64,000 nucleotides of DNA from Paraburkholderia solisilvae (GCF_902859875.1 NZ_CADIKF010000041.1:1-64000); one strand, 5' to 3'; shown: positions 8,866 through 19,254, counted from the stretch's first letter. Notes: a model not told the origin generated them from the letters alone. Translations and numbers: made by a program.

Positions 8866-8941
8866 CCTGGTTCTCCTGAATGTGGACAGATGCGCACATG
8901 CGTGCGCGTGTCCGGCGCGACGAGTCGCCACAAGCGCGACG

Positions 8942-8968
8942 AATCGCGACAATCGCGACAATCGCGAC
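8942..8968. repeat. Short tandem repeat, 9-bp unit AATCGCGAC, three copies
   Basis: Three exact copies of AATCGCGAC lie in the roughly 320-base gap between the VOC gene and the isochorismatase-like gene. I see no gene, operator or hairpin of note in the rest of that gap. Confidence 0.8.
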
Positions 8969-9186
8969 GAGCCCCCGTGAGTTGCGGGGACCGGAGGCCA
9001 CGGGCGGCCAGACGTTACTCCGGCTGCTATGTCCGCGCCACTGTGTCGGGCGATCTTCCGACCCTACGCTGGCGAGTGACGCGTACCTTCACACCTGCGT
9101 GCAGGCACCCGTGGTTCGACGATTGTGCCTCATCGGCGCCCGCGTGACACGGTCTGCGACGCGCGTCGCGATGTGCCCGCACCGCG

Positions 9187-9834
9187 CTATTTCAGCGCGG
9201 CGACGACCTCATCGGTGGTCAACACCGCGTGCGCGAGGAACTGGTAGTTGACGAGGGCGGCCTGGTAGCCGTCTCCCCATGCCGGATGGCGCGGTCCCGC
9301 AGTCGCATCCTTGACGACCGCCACCTCGAAGCCCTGTTCGAGCAATTCGCGCAGATGAGATTCGACGCATATATTGGCCAGCATGCCGCCAAGGACGATC
9401 TTGTCCATACCCCGTTTGCGCAATTGCAAAACGAGGTCGTTGGTCTGCGGTCCCCATACCTTGTGCGGACTCGTCACAACCGTCTTGCCGTCTTCGATGT
9501 AGGGCTTGAACCGGTTCAGCCAGTCCGCTCCCGAACCGTCGAATCCATCGAGATTCAACGGCCCCTTTCTCGCGAAGCTGCGGGTCTCTACTTCGCCCTG
9601 CTCGAGCGGGCCGTTGAGTTTCCACGTGTAGTCGGTTGGATAGAAGTAGTGCGGCGAGATAAAGACTTCGTAGTGCTTCGCCTTCGCCGCCTTGAAGATG
9701 CGCTCCATGTTGTCGACCGTGCGATTCTCCGTCACGCTGGCCCCCACGGCGTCCCAGTTCACACCATGCTCGCTCAGCACATCGTTTTGAGGGTCGATGA
9801 ATACGACTGCGGTGTCGCTGTTGCTCAGTTCCAT
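9187..9834 (-). CDS. Isochorismatase-like cysteine hydrolase
   Basis: This 215-residue protein shows the catalytic triad layout of the family: Asp in VVFIDPQND (about residue 14), Lys in VVTSPHKVWG (about 124) and the nucleophile Cys in LANICVESH (about 155). Members hydrolyse amides or enol ethers, for example nicotinamide, ureidoacrylate or isochorismate. The substrate cannot be told from sequence, and no neighbouring gene suggests one. The conserved cis-peptide motif GGMLANIC is present, so the enzyme looks intact. Confidence 0.87.
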   Translation of the reverse strand: MELSNSDTAVVFIDPQNDVLSEHGVNWDAVGASVTENRTVDNMERIFKAAKAKHYEVFISPHYFYPTDYTWKLNGPLEQGEVETRSFARKGPLNLDGFDGSGADWLNRFKPYIEDGKTVVTSPHKVWGPQTNDLVLQLRKRGMDKIVLGGMLANICVESHLRELLEQGFEVAVVKDATAGPRHPAWGDGYQAALVNYQFLAHAVLTTDEVVAALK

Positions 9835-9985
9835 GTCTACCTCCCGGTCAGGATGAAGCTTGGGTCAACCCGCTCTCGCAGGAAACCTAACCTATCAGGG
9901 GGACGCGCGGCACGTCTTCCGTGCCATTGGACTAATTTGCAGAATCGCACGGTCGATGTCGGCGGCATCGGTCGGGAAAGCAGTA

Positions 9986-11011
9986 CTAGAAAGAGGTCAG
10001 CAAAACTGCGCCGTTCTTTCCTGCCTGTTTCGAATGCCTAACCGCTCGGGCCACGTCGGTCAGTTCATACGATGCGGCCACACGGAACAGCGCCGGCTCG
10101 TGTTGCGCGAGCGAGATTGCGGTGCGTAGGTCCTGATCGCGAATGTCGTTCGGCAAGTTTGCCCATCGGCCGATTGAGACACCATGAATGCGCAGATTGC
10201 GCACCGAAAACGATAGTGCCGTGGCGCGCAGCGGTTCGGCCGTCAGATCGCCATACGAAATGAACGTACCGCCGCTGTCCAGCATGACGAGCAGGTTGCT
10301 GGCGAGTTCTCCGCCGACGCAATCCAGCACGGCTCGAATCGGCCTGCCTTTGGCCGCGTCCCGAACACGATCTTGCCATCCGGGCTCGGCGGTGGAGATG
10401 ACCGGCATGCCGCTTGGGCTCGTGTTCAGTTCCTTGACGCTCTCGTTGCTGCGGACCAGGCCGATCACGGCGAGGCCGCGCTCTCGCGCAAGCGCGGTCA
10501 CAAACCGCGCAACGCTCGAAGCAGCGGCCGTGACCACAGCCACGCCCGCGTCATCCGTTGTCAGGCCGGCCGCTTCGGCGGCTCTTACCAGCATCGCCGC
10601 CGTCAACGGATTGACGTGCAGTTGCGCCGCGATATCGTCGGGCACATCGGCCGGTACAGGCGTCACAAAAGAGGCCGGCACGACGACCCGCTCACCCCAG
10701 GCCCAGCGGCCGGGGAAGAATGCCACCCGCAGGCCGACAGAAAGGCCTGCGGAGGGCTCGACGGCACTGCCGATCTCCTCGATGATTCCCATACCCTCAA
10801 AGCCGGGCCGATTGCCCTGCGGCGCGACGTTGGCGGTATCGCCGGGCGCGCGGTAGCGGCCTTCGACTCCGAGCAGATCGCCCGGATGGACCGGCCGGCT
10901 CATGACCCGGATCAGCACTTCGTTCGCCGCGGGAGCGGCGAGATCGGGCACGTCGGCAACTTCGAGTACGTCGGCGGGTTCGCCATAGCTTCGGTAAAGA
11001 ATGGTACGCAT
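9986..11011 (-). CDS. Zinc-type/quinone oxidoreductase-like MDR dehydrogenase
   Basis: This 341-residue medium-chain dehydrogenase/reductase starts at an ATG with CAGGAG ahead, although the frame continues to 11083. The N-terminal GroES-like domain includes the P-V-H-P-G-D segment and ends around GMGIIEEIGSAV. The Rossmann half has a degenerate dinucleotide loop (VVTAAASSVARFV in place of GxGxxG). Without the full set of zinc cysteines it looks more like a quinone or enoyl reductase than an alcohol dehydrogenase. It is divergent from a LysR regulator 203 bp away, a common arrangement in which the regulator controls the enzyme gene. Confidence 0.8.
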   Translation of the reverse strand: MRTILYRSYGEPADVLEVADVPDLAAPAANEVLIRVMSRPVHPGDLLGVEGRYRAPGDTANVAPQGNRPGFEGMGIIEEIGSAVEPSAGLSVGLRVAFFPGRWAWGERVVVPASFVTPVPADVPDDIAAQLHVNPLTAAMLVRAAEAAGLTTDDAGVAVVTAAASSVARFVTALARERGLAVIGLVRSNESVKELNTSPSGMPVISTAEPGWQDRVRDAAKGRPIRAVLDCVGGELASNLLVMLDSGGTFISYGDLTAEPLRATALSFSVRNLRIHGVSIGRWANLPNDIRDQDLRTAISLAQHEPALFRVAASYELTDVARAVRHSKQAGKNGAVLLTSF

Positions 11012-11214
11012 GCGGTCGCTCCTGCCAGGGCACCTCGACAGACTCGATGCCGTCAGGCGCCAGGATAGTGATTGCTGATTCATCGGAAAATGGCTGCGCC
11101 ATCGCGGGGACCTCAGCGCCCTCGTCGAAGGTCGATTCGGCCCCTGGTTACGATATCGACTTTGCCAGGTGCCGCAAATAGAATCGCTTGCAAACCATCA
11201 TTGCAGGATTGACG

Positions 11215-12162
11215 ATGTCGAGAATGCCGGACTTTGAAGGGTTGGCAATGTTCGCCAAGGTGGCCGAGGAACGATCGTTTGCCGCGGCAGCGCGAGCGAT
11301 GGGCCTATCCGTCGCGACGGTTTCGCGCGGCGTGAGTCGATTGGAAGCGCGCCTGGGTGCGCGGCTATTGAACCGTACATCGCGGCAATTAGCGCTCACG
11401 GAGTTCGGTCTCACGGTTGCTGAAAGCGCAAGCCGGATCTATCGGGACGCGGAGGATACCGAGGGCGCGGCGCGAGACCTGTCCGGGCAACCGCGCGGTC
11501 TCGTCCGGTTAGCCATTCCAATGTCCTACGGGCTGCGCTGGGTCGCACCGATCTTGCCGGATTTCTTTCGGGCCTATCCCGAGGTGTCGATCGATCTTCA
11601 TCTTTCAGACGCGACGGTCGATCTGGTCGGAGAAGGTTTCGATGCGGCGCTCAGGATCGCGGTATTGCCTGATTCGTCACTGGTCGCCCGGCGAATATGC
11701 GCCGCGTCCCCGTTCATTGTTGCCGCACCGAGCTATTTGCAACGGCGTGGCCGGCCCGCGCATCCCCACGACCTGATGCAGCATGATTGTCTTGGCTACG
11801 CGTATCGTGCGCGTCGCGACGTCTGGCGGTTCAGCAATGATGCGGGCGAGGAGCAGGCCATCATACCCACCGGGCCGCTGCGCGCCACCAATGCGGACGC
11901 CCTCGTCCCGACCGTGCTTGCTGGCCTCGCCATCGCCGAACTGCCGGAATTCATCGCCGCGGAATATCTGCGGGACGGGCGGATGGAGGCCATCCTCACC
12001 GATTGGACGTTGCCCAGGGGCAGCCTTTACTTCGTGACGCCTTCGGCGCGCACGCGTCCGGCCAAGGTCGATGCGTTGGCCGATTTTCTGGTTGAACGCC
12101 TTTGCGCGCCCGAATGGAGCTGGCCGCTAGCGCCTACGGTATCCCCATCAAAATCCCTTTGA
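11215..12162 (+). CDS. LysR-family transcriptional regulator
   Basis: This 315-residue protein has an N-terminal winged helix-turn-helix (AMFAKVAEERSFAAAARAMG, then SVATVSRGVSRLEARLGARL, residues about 8-62) and a periplasmic-binding-like effector domain from about residue 92. I chose ATG 11215, preceded by AGGA; in-frame TTG and later ATG starts exist. It lies between a divergent MDR oxidoreductase and the downstream RND efflux operon. CeoR-type LysR proteins sit at a similar place ahead of Burkholderia ceoAB-opcM, so it could control the efflux operon, the oxidoreductase or both. Confidence 0.88.
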   Translation: MSRMPDFEGLAMFAKVAEERSFAAAARAMGLSVATVSRGVSRLEARLGARLLNRTSRQLALTEFGLTVAESASRIYRDAEDTEGAARDLSGQPRGLVRLAIPMSYGLRWVAPILPDFFRAYPEVSIDLHLSDATVDLVGEGFDAALRIAVLPDSSLVARRICAASPFIVAAPSYLQRRGRPAHPHDLMQHDCLGYAYRARRDVWRFSNDAGEEQAIIPTGPLRATNADALVPTVLAGLAIAELPEFIAAEYLRDGRMEAILTDWTLPRGSLYFVTPSARTRPAKVDALADFLVERLCAPEWSWPLAPTVSPSKSL

Positions 12163-12372
12163 CTGTATCCGCAAGCGTCATGTCATGGTCTACGCGACCT
12201 CGTCTCCGGAGCGACATGACGCGCAGGACAATCCGATGAATTCCCGGGCCTCCTGAGCGCAGGCCATTCATGGTCCATAGCGATTCGTTTTTCATGGCTC
12301 TTCCTGGTTGATGCGAGACGGCTAACTATTGCATCTCCATCGCTGGCGTTGTCACGCAGGGAGAGTTCGGCC

Positions 12373-13566
12373 ATGAGAAGTTCTGCGAGTCTTCGTGTAT
12401 CCCGTCTTCTGGCCGGAGGTGTTCTCGCGCTGTCGATGCTCGTCGCCGGCTGGCAGCATGAATGCCGGGCGGCGACCGGCGCGCCTGCGGCGAAAGTCGA
12501 TGTTGCTTCAGCGGTCTCGAGACGAGTGACGCTATGGGATGAGTTCAACGGGCGCATCCGCGCGATCGAATCGGTTGAAATCCGGCCGCGGATTAGCGGT
12601 TACATACAGCGCATCGCCTATAAGGAAGGGGAGGAAGTGCGCCGCGGCGATCTCCTCTTCGTGATCGACCAACGGCCGTATCGCGCCGCGCTAAACAGCG
12701 CGGCCGCCCGACTGGATCGCGCGCGCGCCACTGCCTCGCTGGCGCGCGCCCAGGACGTGCGCGCGCAGACCTTGCTGCAGGCCAGCGCCACATCCAGAGA
12801 AGAGGCGGAAACGCGCCATGCCAATGCTTTGCAGGGCGAAGCCGATGTGCGCGACGCCGAAGCAGCCGTAGCCGTTGCGAAGCTCAATCTCGAGTTTACC
12901 GAGGTGCGCGCGCCGATTGACGGGCGGGTGAGCCGGGCCATGCTGACCGTCGGCAATCTGGCGGTGGCCGATCAAACCTTGCTGACTTCAGTGGTGTCGC
13001 AAGACCCGGTCTACGTTTATTTCGACCCTGACGAACACAGCTACCTGCGCTACAACACGCAGGCACGCCAGCGCAAAGGCAGCGCGGCCGCGCTCAATGT
13101 GCGTGTCGGTCTTGCCGACGAGACCAATTTCTCACACGAAGGCACGGTCGATTTTATCGACAATCAGGTGAATCCGACGACCGGCACGATTCAGGCGCGC
13201 GCCCGGCTAAGCAACGCTGATCGCGCATTCACACCCGGTCTGTACGCGCGCGTGCAATTCGCGGGCGGACATGAAACCGACGTGATCCTGATCAACGACA
13301 AAGCGGTGTTGACGGACCAGAGCCGTCAGTACGTTTACGTGCTCGGACGCGACAACAAGGCGCTGCGCAAGGACGTTGAACTCGGGGGCATGAGCGACGG
13401 GCTGCGCGTCGTCCAGGCAGGCCTCGTCGCGGGAGATAAAGTGGTCGTCGCGGGTATGCAGCGGATCTTCTTCCCCGGCGCTCCGGTCACGCCGACGGAA
13501 GTGCCGATGAGCGCGTCGACCGGGAACGTGTCCGGTTCCGGCACTGAAGCGAAGGCCGCAAAATGA
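12373..13566 (+). CDS. RND efflux periplasmic adaptor (CeoA/MexE-like)
   Basis: This 397-residue membrane-fusion protein links an inner-membrane RND pump to an outer-membrane channel. It has a signal segment (about residues 8-30), the lipoyl-type half motif IRPRISGYIQRIAYKEGEEV, an alpha-helical hairpin rich in Ala/Arg (about 95-160), the returning lipoyl half LEFTEVRAPIDGRV, and beta-barrel and membrane-proximal domains. ATG 12373 follows GGGAGAG. The stop overlaps the pump gene by four bases (ATGA), so the two are translationally coupled. The gene order adaptor-pump-channel and the sequence style resemble CeoAB-OpcM or MexEF-OprN, which export chloramphenicol and fluoroquinolones. The actual substrates here are unknown. 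Confidence 0.9.
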   Translation: MRSSASLRVSRLLAGGVLALSMLVAGWQHECRAATGAPAAKVDVASAVSRRVTLWDEFNGRIRAIESVEIRPRISGYIQRIAYKEGEEVRRGDLLFVIDQRPYRAALNSAAARLDRARATASLARAQDVRAQTLLQASATSREEAETRHANALQGEADVRDAEAAVAVAKLNLEFTEVRAPIDGRVSRAMLTVGNLAVADQTLLTSVVSQDPVYVYFDPDEHSYLRYNTQARQRKGSAAALNVRVGLADETNFSHEGTVDFIDNQVNPTTGTIQARARLSNADRAFTPGLYARVQFAGGHETDVILINDKAVLTDQSRQYVYVLGRDNKALRKDVELGGMSDGLRVVQAGLVAGDKVVVAGMQRIFFPGAPVTPTEVPMSASTGNVSGSGTEAKAAK

Positions 13567-16500
13567 AAAAGCCCTCGATGGATTTCTCGAAGTTCTTCAT
13601 CGATCGGCCGATCTTTGCGATCGTGCTGTCGATCGTCATCTTTGCCGTCGGCCTGATCGCGATGCCGCTGCTTCCGGTCAGCGAGTACCCGGAAGTGGTG
13701 CCGCCGAGTGTGGTGGTGCGCGCAACCTATCCGGGCGCCAATCCGAAGGAAATCGCCGAGTCGGTGGCGACGCCTTTGGAAGAGGCGATCAATGGTGTCG
13801 AAGGCATCATGTACATGAAGTCGGTTGCCAGCTCCGACGGCGGCCTTCGAGTGGTCGTCACGTTTGCCCCTGACGTCGATCCCGATGTCGCCGCGGTGCG
13901 CGTGCAGAATCGCGTCAGTCAGGCGCTGACGCGGCTGCCGGAAGCGGTGCGTCAATTCGGCGTGAGTACGCAAAAGCAGTCTGCCACGCCGCTCATGTAT
14001 GTGGGTCTGTCTTCACCGGACAATCGCTATGACTCGATGTATCTGCGGAACTACCTGACCTTGCATGTCAAGGATGAACTGTCGCGTCTGAAAGGGATTG
14101 GGGATGTCGCGCTATACGGCTCGGGCGACTACGCGATGCGTATCTGGCTCGATCCGGACAAACTCGCGTCGCGCGGCCTGACCGCCACCGACGTGATCAA
14201 CGCGGTGCGAGAACAGAACGTGCAGGTCTCGGCCGGGCAACTCGGCGCGGAGCCGTCGCCGAAGACCACCGACCTGCTGGTGTCGATCAATGTGCGCGGC
14301 CGTCTGCGCAGCGTGCAGGAATTCAGCGGCATTGTGCTCAAGAGCGGGACCGACGGCCAGGTCGTGCGTCTTGCCGACGTAGCCAGGGTCGAGCTGGGTG
14401 CCGGCGACTACACGATGCGTGTGTTTGAAGACAAGCAGAACGCGAGCATGGCCGGCATCTTTCTTTCACCCGGCGCCAACGAGCTGGAAGTGGCCGATGC
14501 GGTTTACGGCAAGCTGGACGAACTCTCCAGAAACTTCCCTCCCGGCATCGCATACCGCGCGGTATGGGACCCGACCGTGTTCGTGCGCGACTCGATCCGC
14601 GCGGTGGAGCACACGCTGATCGAGGCGGTCGTGCTGGTGGTGCTGGTGGTGATTCTGTTTCTGCAGACCTGGCGTGCTTCTCTTATTCCATTGATCTCGG
14701 TGCCGGTCTCCGTGATCGGCACGTTTGCTTTTCTGTACCTGCTAGGTTACTCGGTCAATACATTGACGCTGTTCGGTCTCGTGCTGGCCATCGGCATCGT
14801 GGTGGATGATGCGATTGTGGTGGTCGAAAATGTCGAGCGTTATATCGGGCGAGGCTTGAGCCCGCGCGACGCCGCGCATCATGCGATGCGTGAGGTGTCG
14901 GGTCCGATCATAGCGATCGCGCTCGTGCTGTGTGCGGTGTTTGTGCCGATGGCGTTTCTGACCGGCGTGACGGGCCAGTTCTACAAGCAGTTCGCGGTGA
15001 CGATTGCGATTTCGACGGTGATCTCGGCAATCAACTCATTGACCTTGTCGCCCGCGCTGGCTGCGAAATTGCTCACGGCGCACGACGCGCCCAAGGATGC
15101 CCTCGCGCGTGCCATCGAACGTGGCTTCGGTTGGCTGTTCCGTCCATTCAACCGCTTTTTCCAGCGCGGTGCGGAGAATTATCAGGGTACCGTAGCGCGC
15201 AGCTTCAGCCGGCGCGGCCTGGTGTTGGCAGTCTATGCAGGTCTGCTGGCGGCGACTGCTTTGCTGTTCCATACGGTGCCGGGCGGTTTCATTCCGACAC
15301 AAGACAAGCTTTATCTTTTCGGCGGTGCGAAGTTGCCCGAAGGCGCGTCGCTCGGCCGTACCGACGCGGTGACGCGCCAGGTGGGGGAAATTGCGCGCAG
15401 CGTCGACGGTGTCGATGTCGTGGCTGCCTACGCGGGCTTCAATGCTTTGCAATGGGTGAACACGCCCAACACGACGGCGAGCTATATCATCCTCAAGCCG
15501 TTCGACCAGCGCCGCCGCAGCGCGGCGGAGATCAACGACGAACTCAACGCGAAGTTCGCTGAGGTCAAGGACGGCTTTGCCTTTGCGTTGCTGCCGCCGC
15601 CTATCCAGGGTCTGGGCAACGGCTCCGGTTATTCGCTCTACCTGGAAGATCGCGCGGGACTCGGTTATGGCGCCTTGCAGGATGCGCTAAATGCGTTCCA
15701 GGCCGAGATCGCAAAAACGCCTGGCATGACCTATCCAGTCAGCGCCTACCAGGCCAACATCCCGCAACTCGAAGTGCAGGTCGATCGTGTCAAAGCCAAG
15801 GCGCAGGGCGTTGCGTTGACCGATCTGTTCGACACGATGCAAACATATCTGGGTTCGGTCTATATCAACGACTTCAATATGTTCGGGCGCGTGTATCGCG
15901 TCATGGCGCAAGCCGATACCTCGTTTCGCCAGCAAACGGCGGACATCGGCAAACTGCGCACCCGTAACGCGAGCGGCGAGATGGTGCCGATCGGCGCAAT
16001 GGTGACAGTCGTGCCGAGCTTCGGCCCCGATCCGGTGATTCGCTACAACGGTTATCCGGCCGCCGATGTCATTGGCGATTCGGATCCGAAGGTGCTCTCG
16101 TCGGCGCAGGTGATCACCCGGCTGACGGAGATCGCTGACCGAGTGCTGCCCCCCGGCATCAAACTCGAATGGACCGATCTCAGTTATCAGCAGGTGACCC
16201 AAAGTCATGCGGCCGCGGTGGTGTTCCCGGTGGCCGTGATACTCGTCTTCCTCGTACTGGCCGCGCTGTACGAGAGCTGGATATTGCCGCTGGCCGTCAT
16301 CCTGATTGTGCCGGTATGCATGTGCTCGGCGCTGCTCGGCGTGTGGCTTAGCGGCGGCGACAACAACGTGTTCGTGCAGGTCGGCCTGGTCGTGCTGATG
16401 GGCCTCGCGTGCAAGAACGCGATTCTGATCGTCGAATTTGCTCGTGAGCTGGAGATTCAGGGAAAAGGCACCGTCGATGCCGCGCTCGAAGCGTGCCGCC

Positions 16501-16757
16501 TTCGCCTGCGCCCGATCGTCATGACTTCGATCGCCTTTATCGCAGGTTCAGTGCCATTGTTGCTGGGACACGGCGCCGGCAGCGAGGTGCGCCACGCCAC
16601 AGGCATCACGGTGTTCGCCGGTATGCTCGGCGTGACGCTGTTCGGCCTGTTCCTGACCCCGGTGTTCTATGTGATGCTGCGCAAACTGGCCACGCGCTAC
16701 GATAAAAGAATGCCGGTGCCGCAAGAGCAGCGCAGACCGGAGTTCGAATATGAATAA
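13563..16757 (+). CDS. RND efflux pump permease (HAE-1 family, CeoB/MexF-like)
   Basis: This 1064-residue inner-membrane proton antiporter has the usual length and twelve-helix plan of hydrophobe/amphiphile RND pumps. It opens FSKFFIDRPIFAIVLSIVI and has two large periplasmic loops. The proton-relay aspartate pair lies in helix 4 (GIVVDDAIVVVENVER), and the late motif GLACKNAILIVEFAREL is present. It would form a trimer and pass drugs to the outer-membrane channel encoded next. The start overlaps the adaptor stop by four bases, and its end overlaps the channel gene by eight bases. No damage is visible. Confidence 0.95.
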   Translation: MKKPSMDFSKFFIDRPIFAIVLSIVIFAVGLIAMPLLPVSEYPEVVPPSVVVRATYPGANPKEIAESVATPLEEAINGVEGIMYMKSVASSDGGLRVVVTFAPDVDPDVAAVRVQNRVSQALTRLPEAVRQFGVSTQKQSATPLMYVGLSSPDNRYDSMYLRNYLTLHVKDELSRLKGIGDVALYGSGDYAMRIWLDPDKLASRGLTATDVINAVREQNVQVSAGQLGAEPSPKTTDLLVSINVRGRLRSVQEFSGIVLKSGTDGQVVRLADVARVELGAGDYTMRVFEDKQNASMAGIFLSPGANELEVADAVYGKLDELSRNFPPGIAYRAVWDPTVFVRDSIRAVEHTLIEAVVLVVLVVILFLQTWRASLIPLISVPVSVIGTFAFLYLLGYSVNTLTLFGLVLAIGIVVDDAIVVVENVERYIGRGLSPRDAAHHAMREVSGPIIAIALVLCAVFVPMAFLTGVTGQFYKQFAVTIAISTVISAINSLTLSPALAAKLLTAHDAPKDALARAIERGFGWLFRPFNRFFQRGAENYQGTVARSFSRRGLVLAVYAGLLAATALLFHTVPGGFIPTQDKLYLFGGAKLPEGASLGRTDAVTRQVGEIARSVDGVDVVAAYAGFNALQWVNTPNTTASYIILKPFDQRRRSAAEINDELNAKFAEVKDGFAFALLPPPIQGLGNGSGYSLYLEDRAGLGYGALQDALNAFQAEIAKTPGMTYPVSAYQANIPQLEVQVDRVKAKAQGVALTDLFDTMQTYLGSVYINDFNMFGRVYRVMAQADTSFRQQTADIGKLRTRNASGEMVPIGAMVTVVPSFGPDPVIRYNGYPAADVIGDSDPKVLSSAQVITRLTEIADRVLPPGIKLEWTDLSYQQVTQSHAAAVVFPVAVILVFLVLAALYESWILPLAVILIVPVCMCSALLGVWLSGGDNNVFVQVGLVVLMGLACKNAILIVEFARELEIQGKGTVDAALEACRLRLRPIVMTSIAFIAGSVPLLLGHGAGSEVRHATGITVFAGMLGVTLFGLFLTPVFYVMLRKLATRYDKRMPVPQEQRRPEFEYE

Positions 16758-18180
16758 GCGCGGACTCCTGACGGCCGTGCTGATCGCGAGCGCACTTTCC
16801 GCATGCGCGGTCGGCCCGGACTTTCAACAGCCGGCTATGTCGGCACGAATGCCCGAGCATTTCGTACGTGCTGAATCGAGCACGGGCAGTGGCGCTCCGG
16901 CTGAGCCGGCGGGAGATACCGAGTTCTGGCGCAGTTTTAACGATCCGCAACTGAGTGCGCTGGTCGAGCGCGCGCTCGCGACAAACAACGATTTGCGCGT
17001 GGCCCTCGCTCATTACGACAGCGACAATGCGTTGCTGCGCGAGGCGAAGTTCGACCGCTACCCCACGGTCACCGCTAGCGGCGAGGTTGGCCACCAACGC
17101 GTGAGTCAGGACCAGGCCTTCGGTTTCCCGCGCAGCGCCGACGTCTACAGCTTGAGCGCCAATGCGAGCTGGGAGTTCGATCTTTGGGGCAGGGTACGTC
17201 GCAACATCGAAGCGCAACGCGCGGAGACGGCGGCCGCATCCAGCGACCTGCAGGCACTGCAGATCAGCGTCGCCGGCGAGGTCGCGAACGTCTACGTTCA
17301 TCTGCGCGGCGCGCAGGAGCGGCTGCGCATAGCCCGCGACAATGCCGGCAACCAGCGCGAAACGCTGCGTATCGTCAACGCCCGTTTGGACGCCGGCCGC
17401 GATGCCGATTTCGATACCTCGCGAGCGCAAGCTCAATTCGAAGCTACGGCGTCGCGCGTGCCGGCATTGGAGGCGCAGATCGCGGTGGACGAACACCGGC
17501 TTGCCGTGCTGACCGGGCGTACGCCGGGCGAACTGATCGCCGCGCTCGATACGCCAGGGCCATTGCCTGCGCGGCCGTCCCGAATCGATCCGGACACGCC
17601 TGGCAACCTGCTGCGCCGCCGCCCCGATGTCGCCGCGGCGGAGCAGCGTCTGCATGCGGCGACCGCACGCGTCGGTGTAGCGACAGCCGATTTATTTCCT
17701 CGCCTGACGCTGGAGGGCATGATCGGCAGTTTTGCCTTTGGCGGGATGTTCAATGTCGGGAGTGAAACTAACCTGGTCGCGCTGGGCATCGACTGGTCGT
17801 TTCTCGATGTCGGCCGGGTGCGGGCGCGCATCGCGGCGAGCAATGCGGATGCGTCGGGTTTGCTTGCGCAATACCAGCAGACGGTCCTGCTAGCGCTCGA
17901 AGATACGGAAAATGCCTTGGTGCGCTATTCGAACACACGCAGGGAAGACGAATACCTCGAACATGCGGCCACCAGTAGTACGCGGGCCGCGCAACTGGCA
18001 AGAACGCAATTTCAGGCCGGCACGATCGGGCTTTACGAAGTGCTCGACGCGCAACGCGTCCAGCTCCAGGCGCAGGACGCCTTTGCGGAAGTTCGCACGC
18101 GTAGCGCGGCAACCGCGATTGCGCTGTACAAGGCGCTGGCCGGCGGTTGGCCGCAACATATGCCGGTGCAGGAAGAATAA
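16750..18180 (+). CDS. Outer-membrane efflux lipoprotein (OpcM/OprN-like, NodT family)
   Basis: This 476-residue TolC-like channel has a lipoprotein signal with lipobox LSACAVGPDF (Cys near residue 19) and the FWRSFNDPQLSALVERAL segment typical of NodT proteins. Two repeated helical halves follow, the second containing RRRPDVAAAEQRLHAAT and ATADLFPRLTLEG. It would complete the tripartite pump in the outer membrane. It overlaps the permease gene by eight bases and is the last gene of the operon. The downstream 170-base gap contains nothing I can name. Confidence 0.93.
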   Translation: MNKRGLLTAVLIASALSACAVGPDFQQPAMSARMPEHFVRAESSTGSGAPAEPAGDTEFWRSFNDPQLSALVERALATNNDLRVALAHYDSDNALLREAKFDRYPTVTASGEVGHQRVSQDQAFGFPRSADVYSLSANASWEFDLWGRVRRNIEAQRAETAAASSDLQALQISVAGEVANVYVHLRGAQERLRIARDNAGNQRETLRIVNARLDAGRDADFDTSRAQAQFEATASRVPALEAQIAVDEHRLAVLTGRTPGELIAALDTPGPLPARPSRIDPDTPGNLLRRRPDVAAAEQRLHAATARVGVATADLFPRLTLEGMIGSFAFGGMFNVGSETNLVALGIDWSFLDVGRVRARIAASNADASGLLAQYQQTVLLALEDTENALVRYSNTRREDEYLEHAATSSTRAAQLARTQFQAGTIGLYEVLDAQRVQLQAQDAFAEVRTRSAATAIALYKALAGGWPQHMPVQEE

Positions 18181-18354
18181 CGTTCGTCGCAGGTCGGGTG
18201 GGCATCGCGTTTCATTCAGGCGGTTCGAATGGGAATTGGCCTGCCTGTTAACACAGCGGCTGATTTGGCCAACCCTGAAGTGCCAGCCATTCCACTTCAG
18301 AACGGCGCGGATGCCAGGCCGGCCTCAGGCTGGAGACGATGCTATAAGCCGTCG

Positions 18355-19254
18355 CTATTGCATCCCGGCTATGTACTCGCTGAACCAGTCGATAAAGACG
18401 CGAACCCGCCGATTGGCGTTGCGGTTCAGCGGATAGACCGCGTGGAACTCGTAAAGGTCGCGGCGCCAGTCGGTGAGGACAGGGATCAGTTCACCCGTCT
18501 GCAGGTACGGCTGGGCCGTATACGTGAATGTCTGGATGATGCCGATGCCCGCGACGCCTGCGGCGCAGTGAGCATTGCTTTCGTTGATGCTGATGGCGGA
18601 TGCGCCGCTCAGGCTGATCTTTTCCGAGTTCCTGATGAACTCCGCCGGCAATATGCGGCCGGTCTGAGCCGAGCGGTAAGCGACAAAGCGGTGCCCCTTG
18701 AGCAACTCGTTGGGATGCCGGGGTATCCCGAACTGCTCGAGATAAGACGGCGCGGCGCAGGTGACCCAGGATACTTGCCCGACCAGCTTGGCGACCATGG
18801 AGTTTTCAGTAATCGGACCGCCGCGTATAACGCAGTCGATGTTCTCCCCAATGATGTCGAGGGACCGGTCGGTGACCCCCAGGTCGACTGCGATCTCCGG
18901 ATAGCGCGCGAGGAAGGCAGGCAGTCCGGGAACCAGCACCATTCGCGCGAACGATCCGCCTGTGTCCACCCGGATGCGGCCGCGTGGAATGTGGGCGCCT
19001 GCGGCGAAACTGGTGTCGATATCTTGCAGCTCGCGTATGAGGGGTTCGGTACGGTCGTAGTACGCGAGACCGTCCGCGGTGATGGACAGCTTGCGTGTGG
19101 TCCTGTGCAGAAGCCGTACGCCAAGATGACTTTCCAGGTCGGCGATCAGCTTGCTTACCGTCGCTTTGGGCATGTCGAGCGAGTCGGCTGCCCGGGTAAA
19201 TGAACTGGTTTCGACAACACGTGCAAACACCTGAATTGCGAGTAACTGATTCAT
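18355..19254 (-). CDS. LysR-family transcriptional regulator
   Basis: This 299-residue LysR protein has an N-terminal winged helix (AIQVFARVVETSSFTRAADSL, then KATVSKLIADLESHLGVRLL) and an effector domain beginning near residue 90 (RIRVDTGGSFARMV). In-frame TTG (19272) and ATG (19254) starts exist. I take the ATG, although its ribosome-binding site is poor. It is divergent from a short-chain dehydrogenase gene, and a palindrome lies between them, so it probably regulates that gene and itself. Confidence 0.87.
   Translation of the reverse strand: MNQLLAIQVFARVVETSSFTRAADSLDMPKATVSKLIADLESHLGVRLLHRTTRKLSITADGLAYYDRTEPLIRELQDIDTSFAAGAHIPRGRIRVDTGGSFARMVLVPGLPAFLARYPEIAVDLGVTDRSLDIIGENIDCVIRGGPITENSMVAKLVGQVSWVTCAAPSYLEQFGIPRHPNELLKGHRFVAYRSAQTGRILPAEFIRNSEKISLSGASAISINESNAHCAAGVAGIGIIQTFTYTAQPYLQTGELIPVLTDWRRDLYEFHAVYPLNRNANRRVRVFIDWFSEYIAGMQ

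Noticed and set aside
9986..11011. Ordinary zinc alcohol dehydrogenase
   Set aside because: Structural and catalytic zinc cysteines are not evident and the nucleotide loop is atypical, so only a general MDR call is given.
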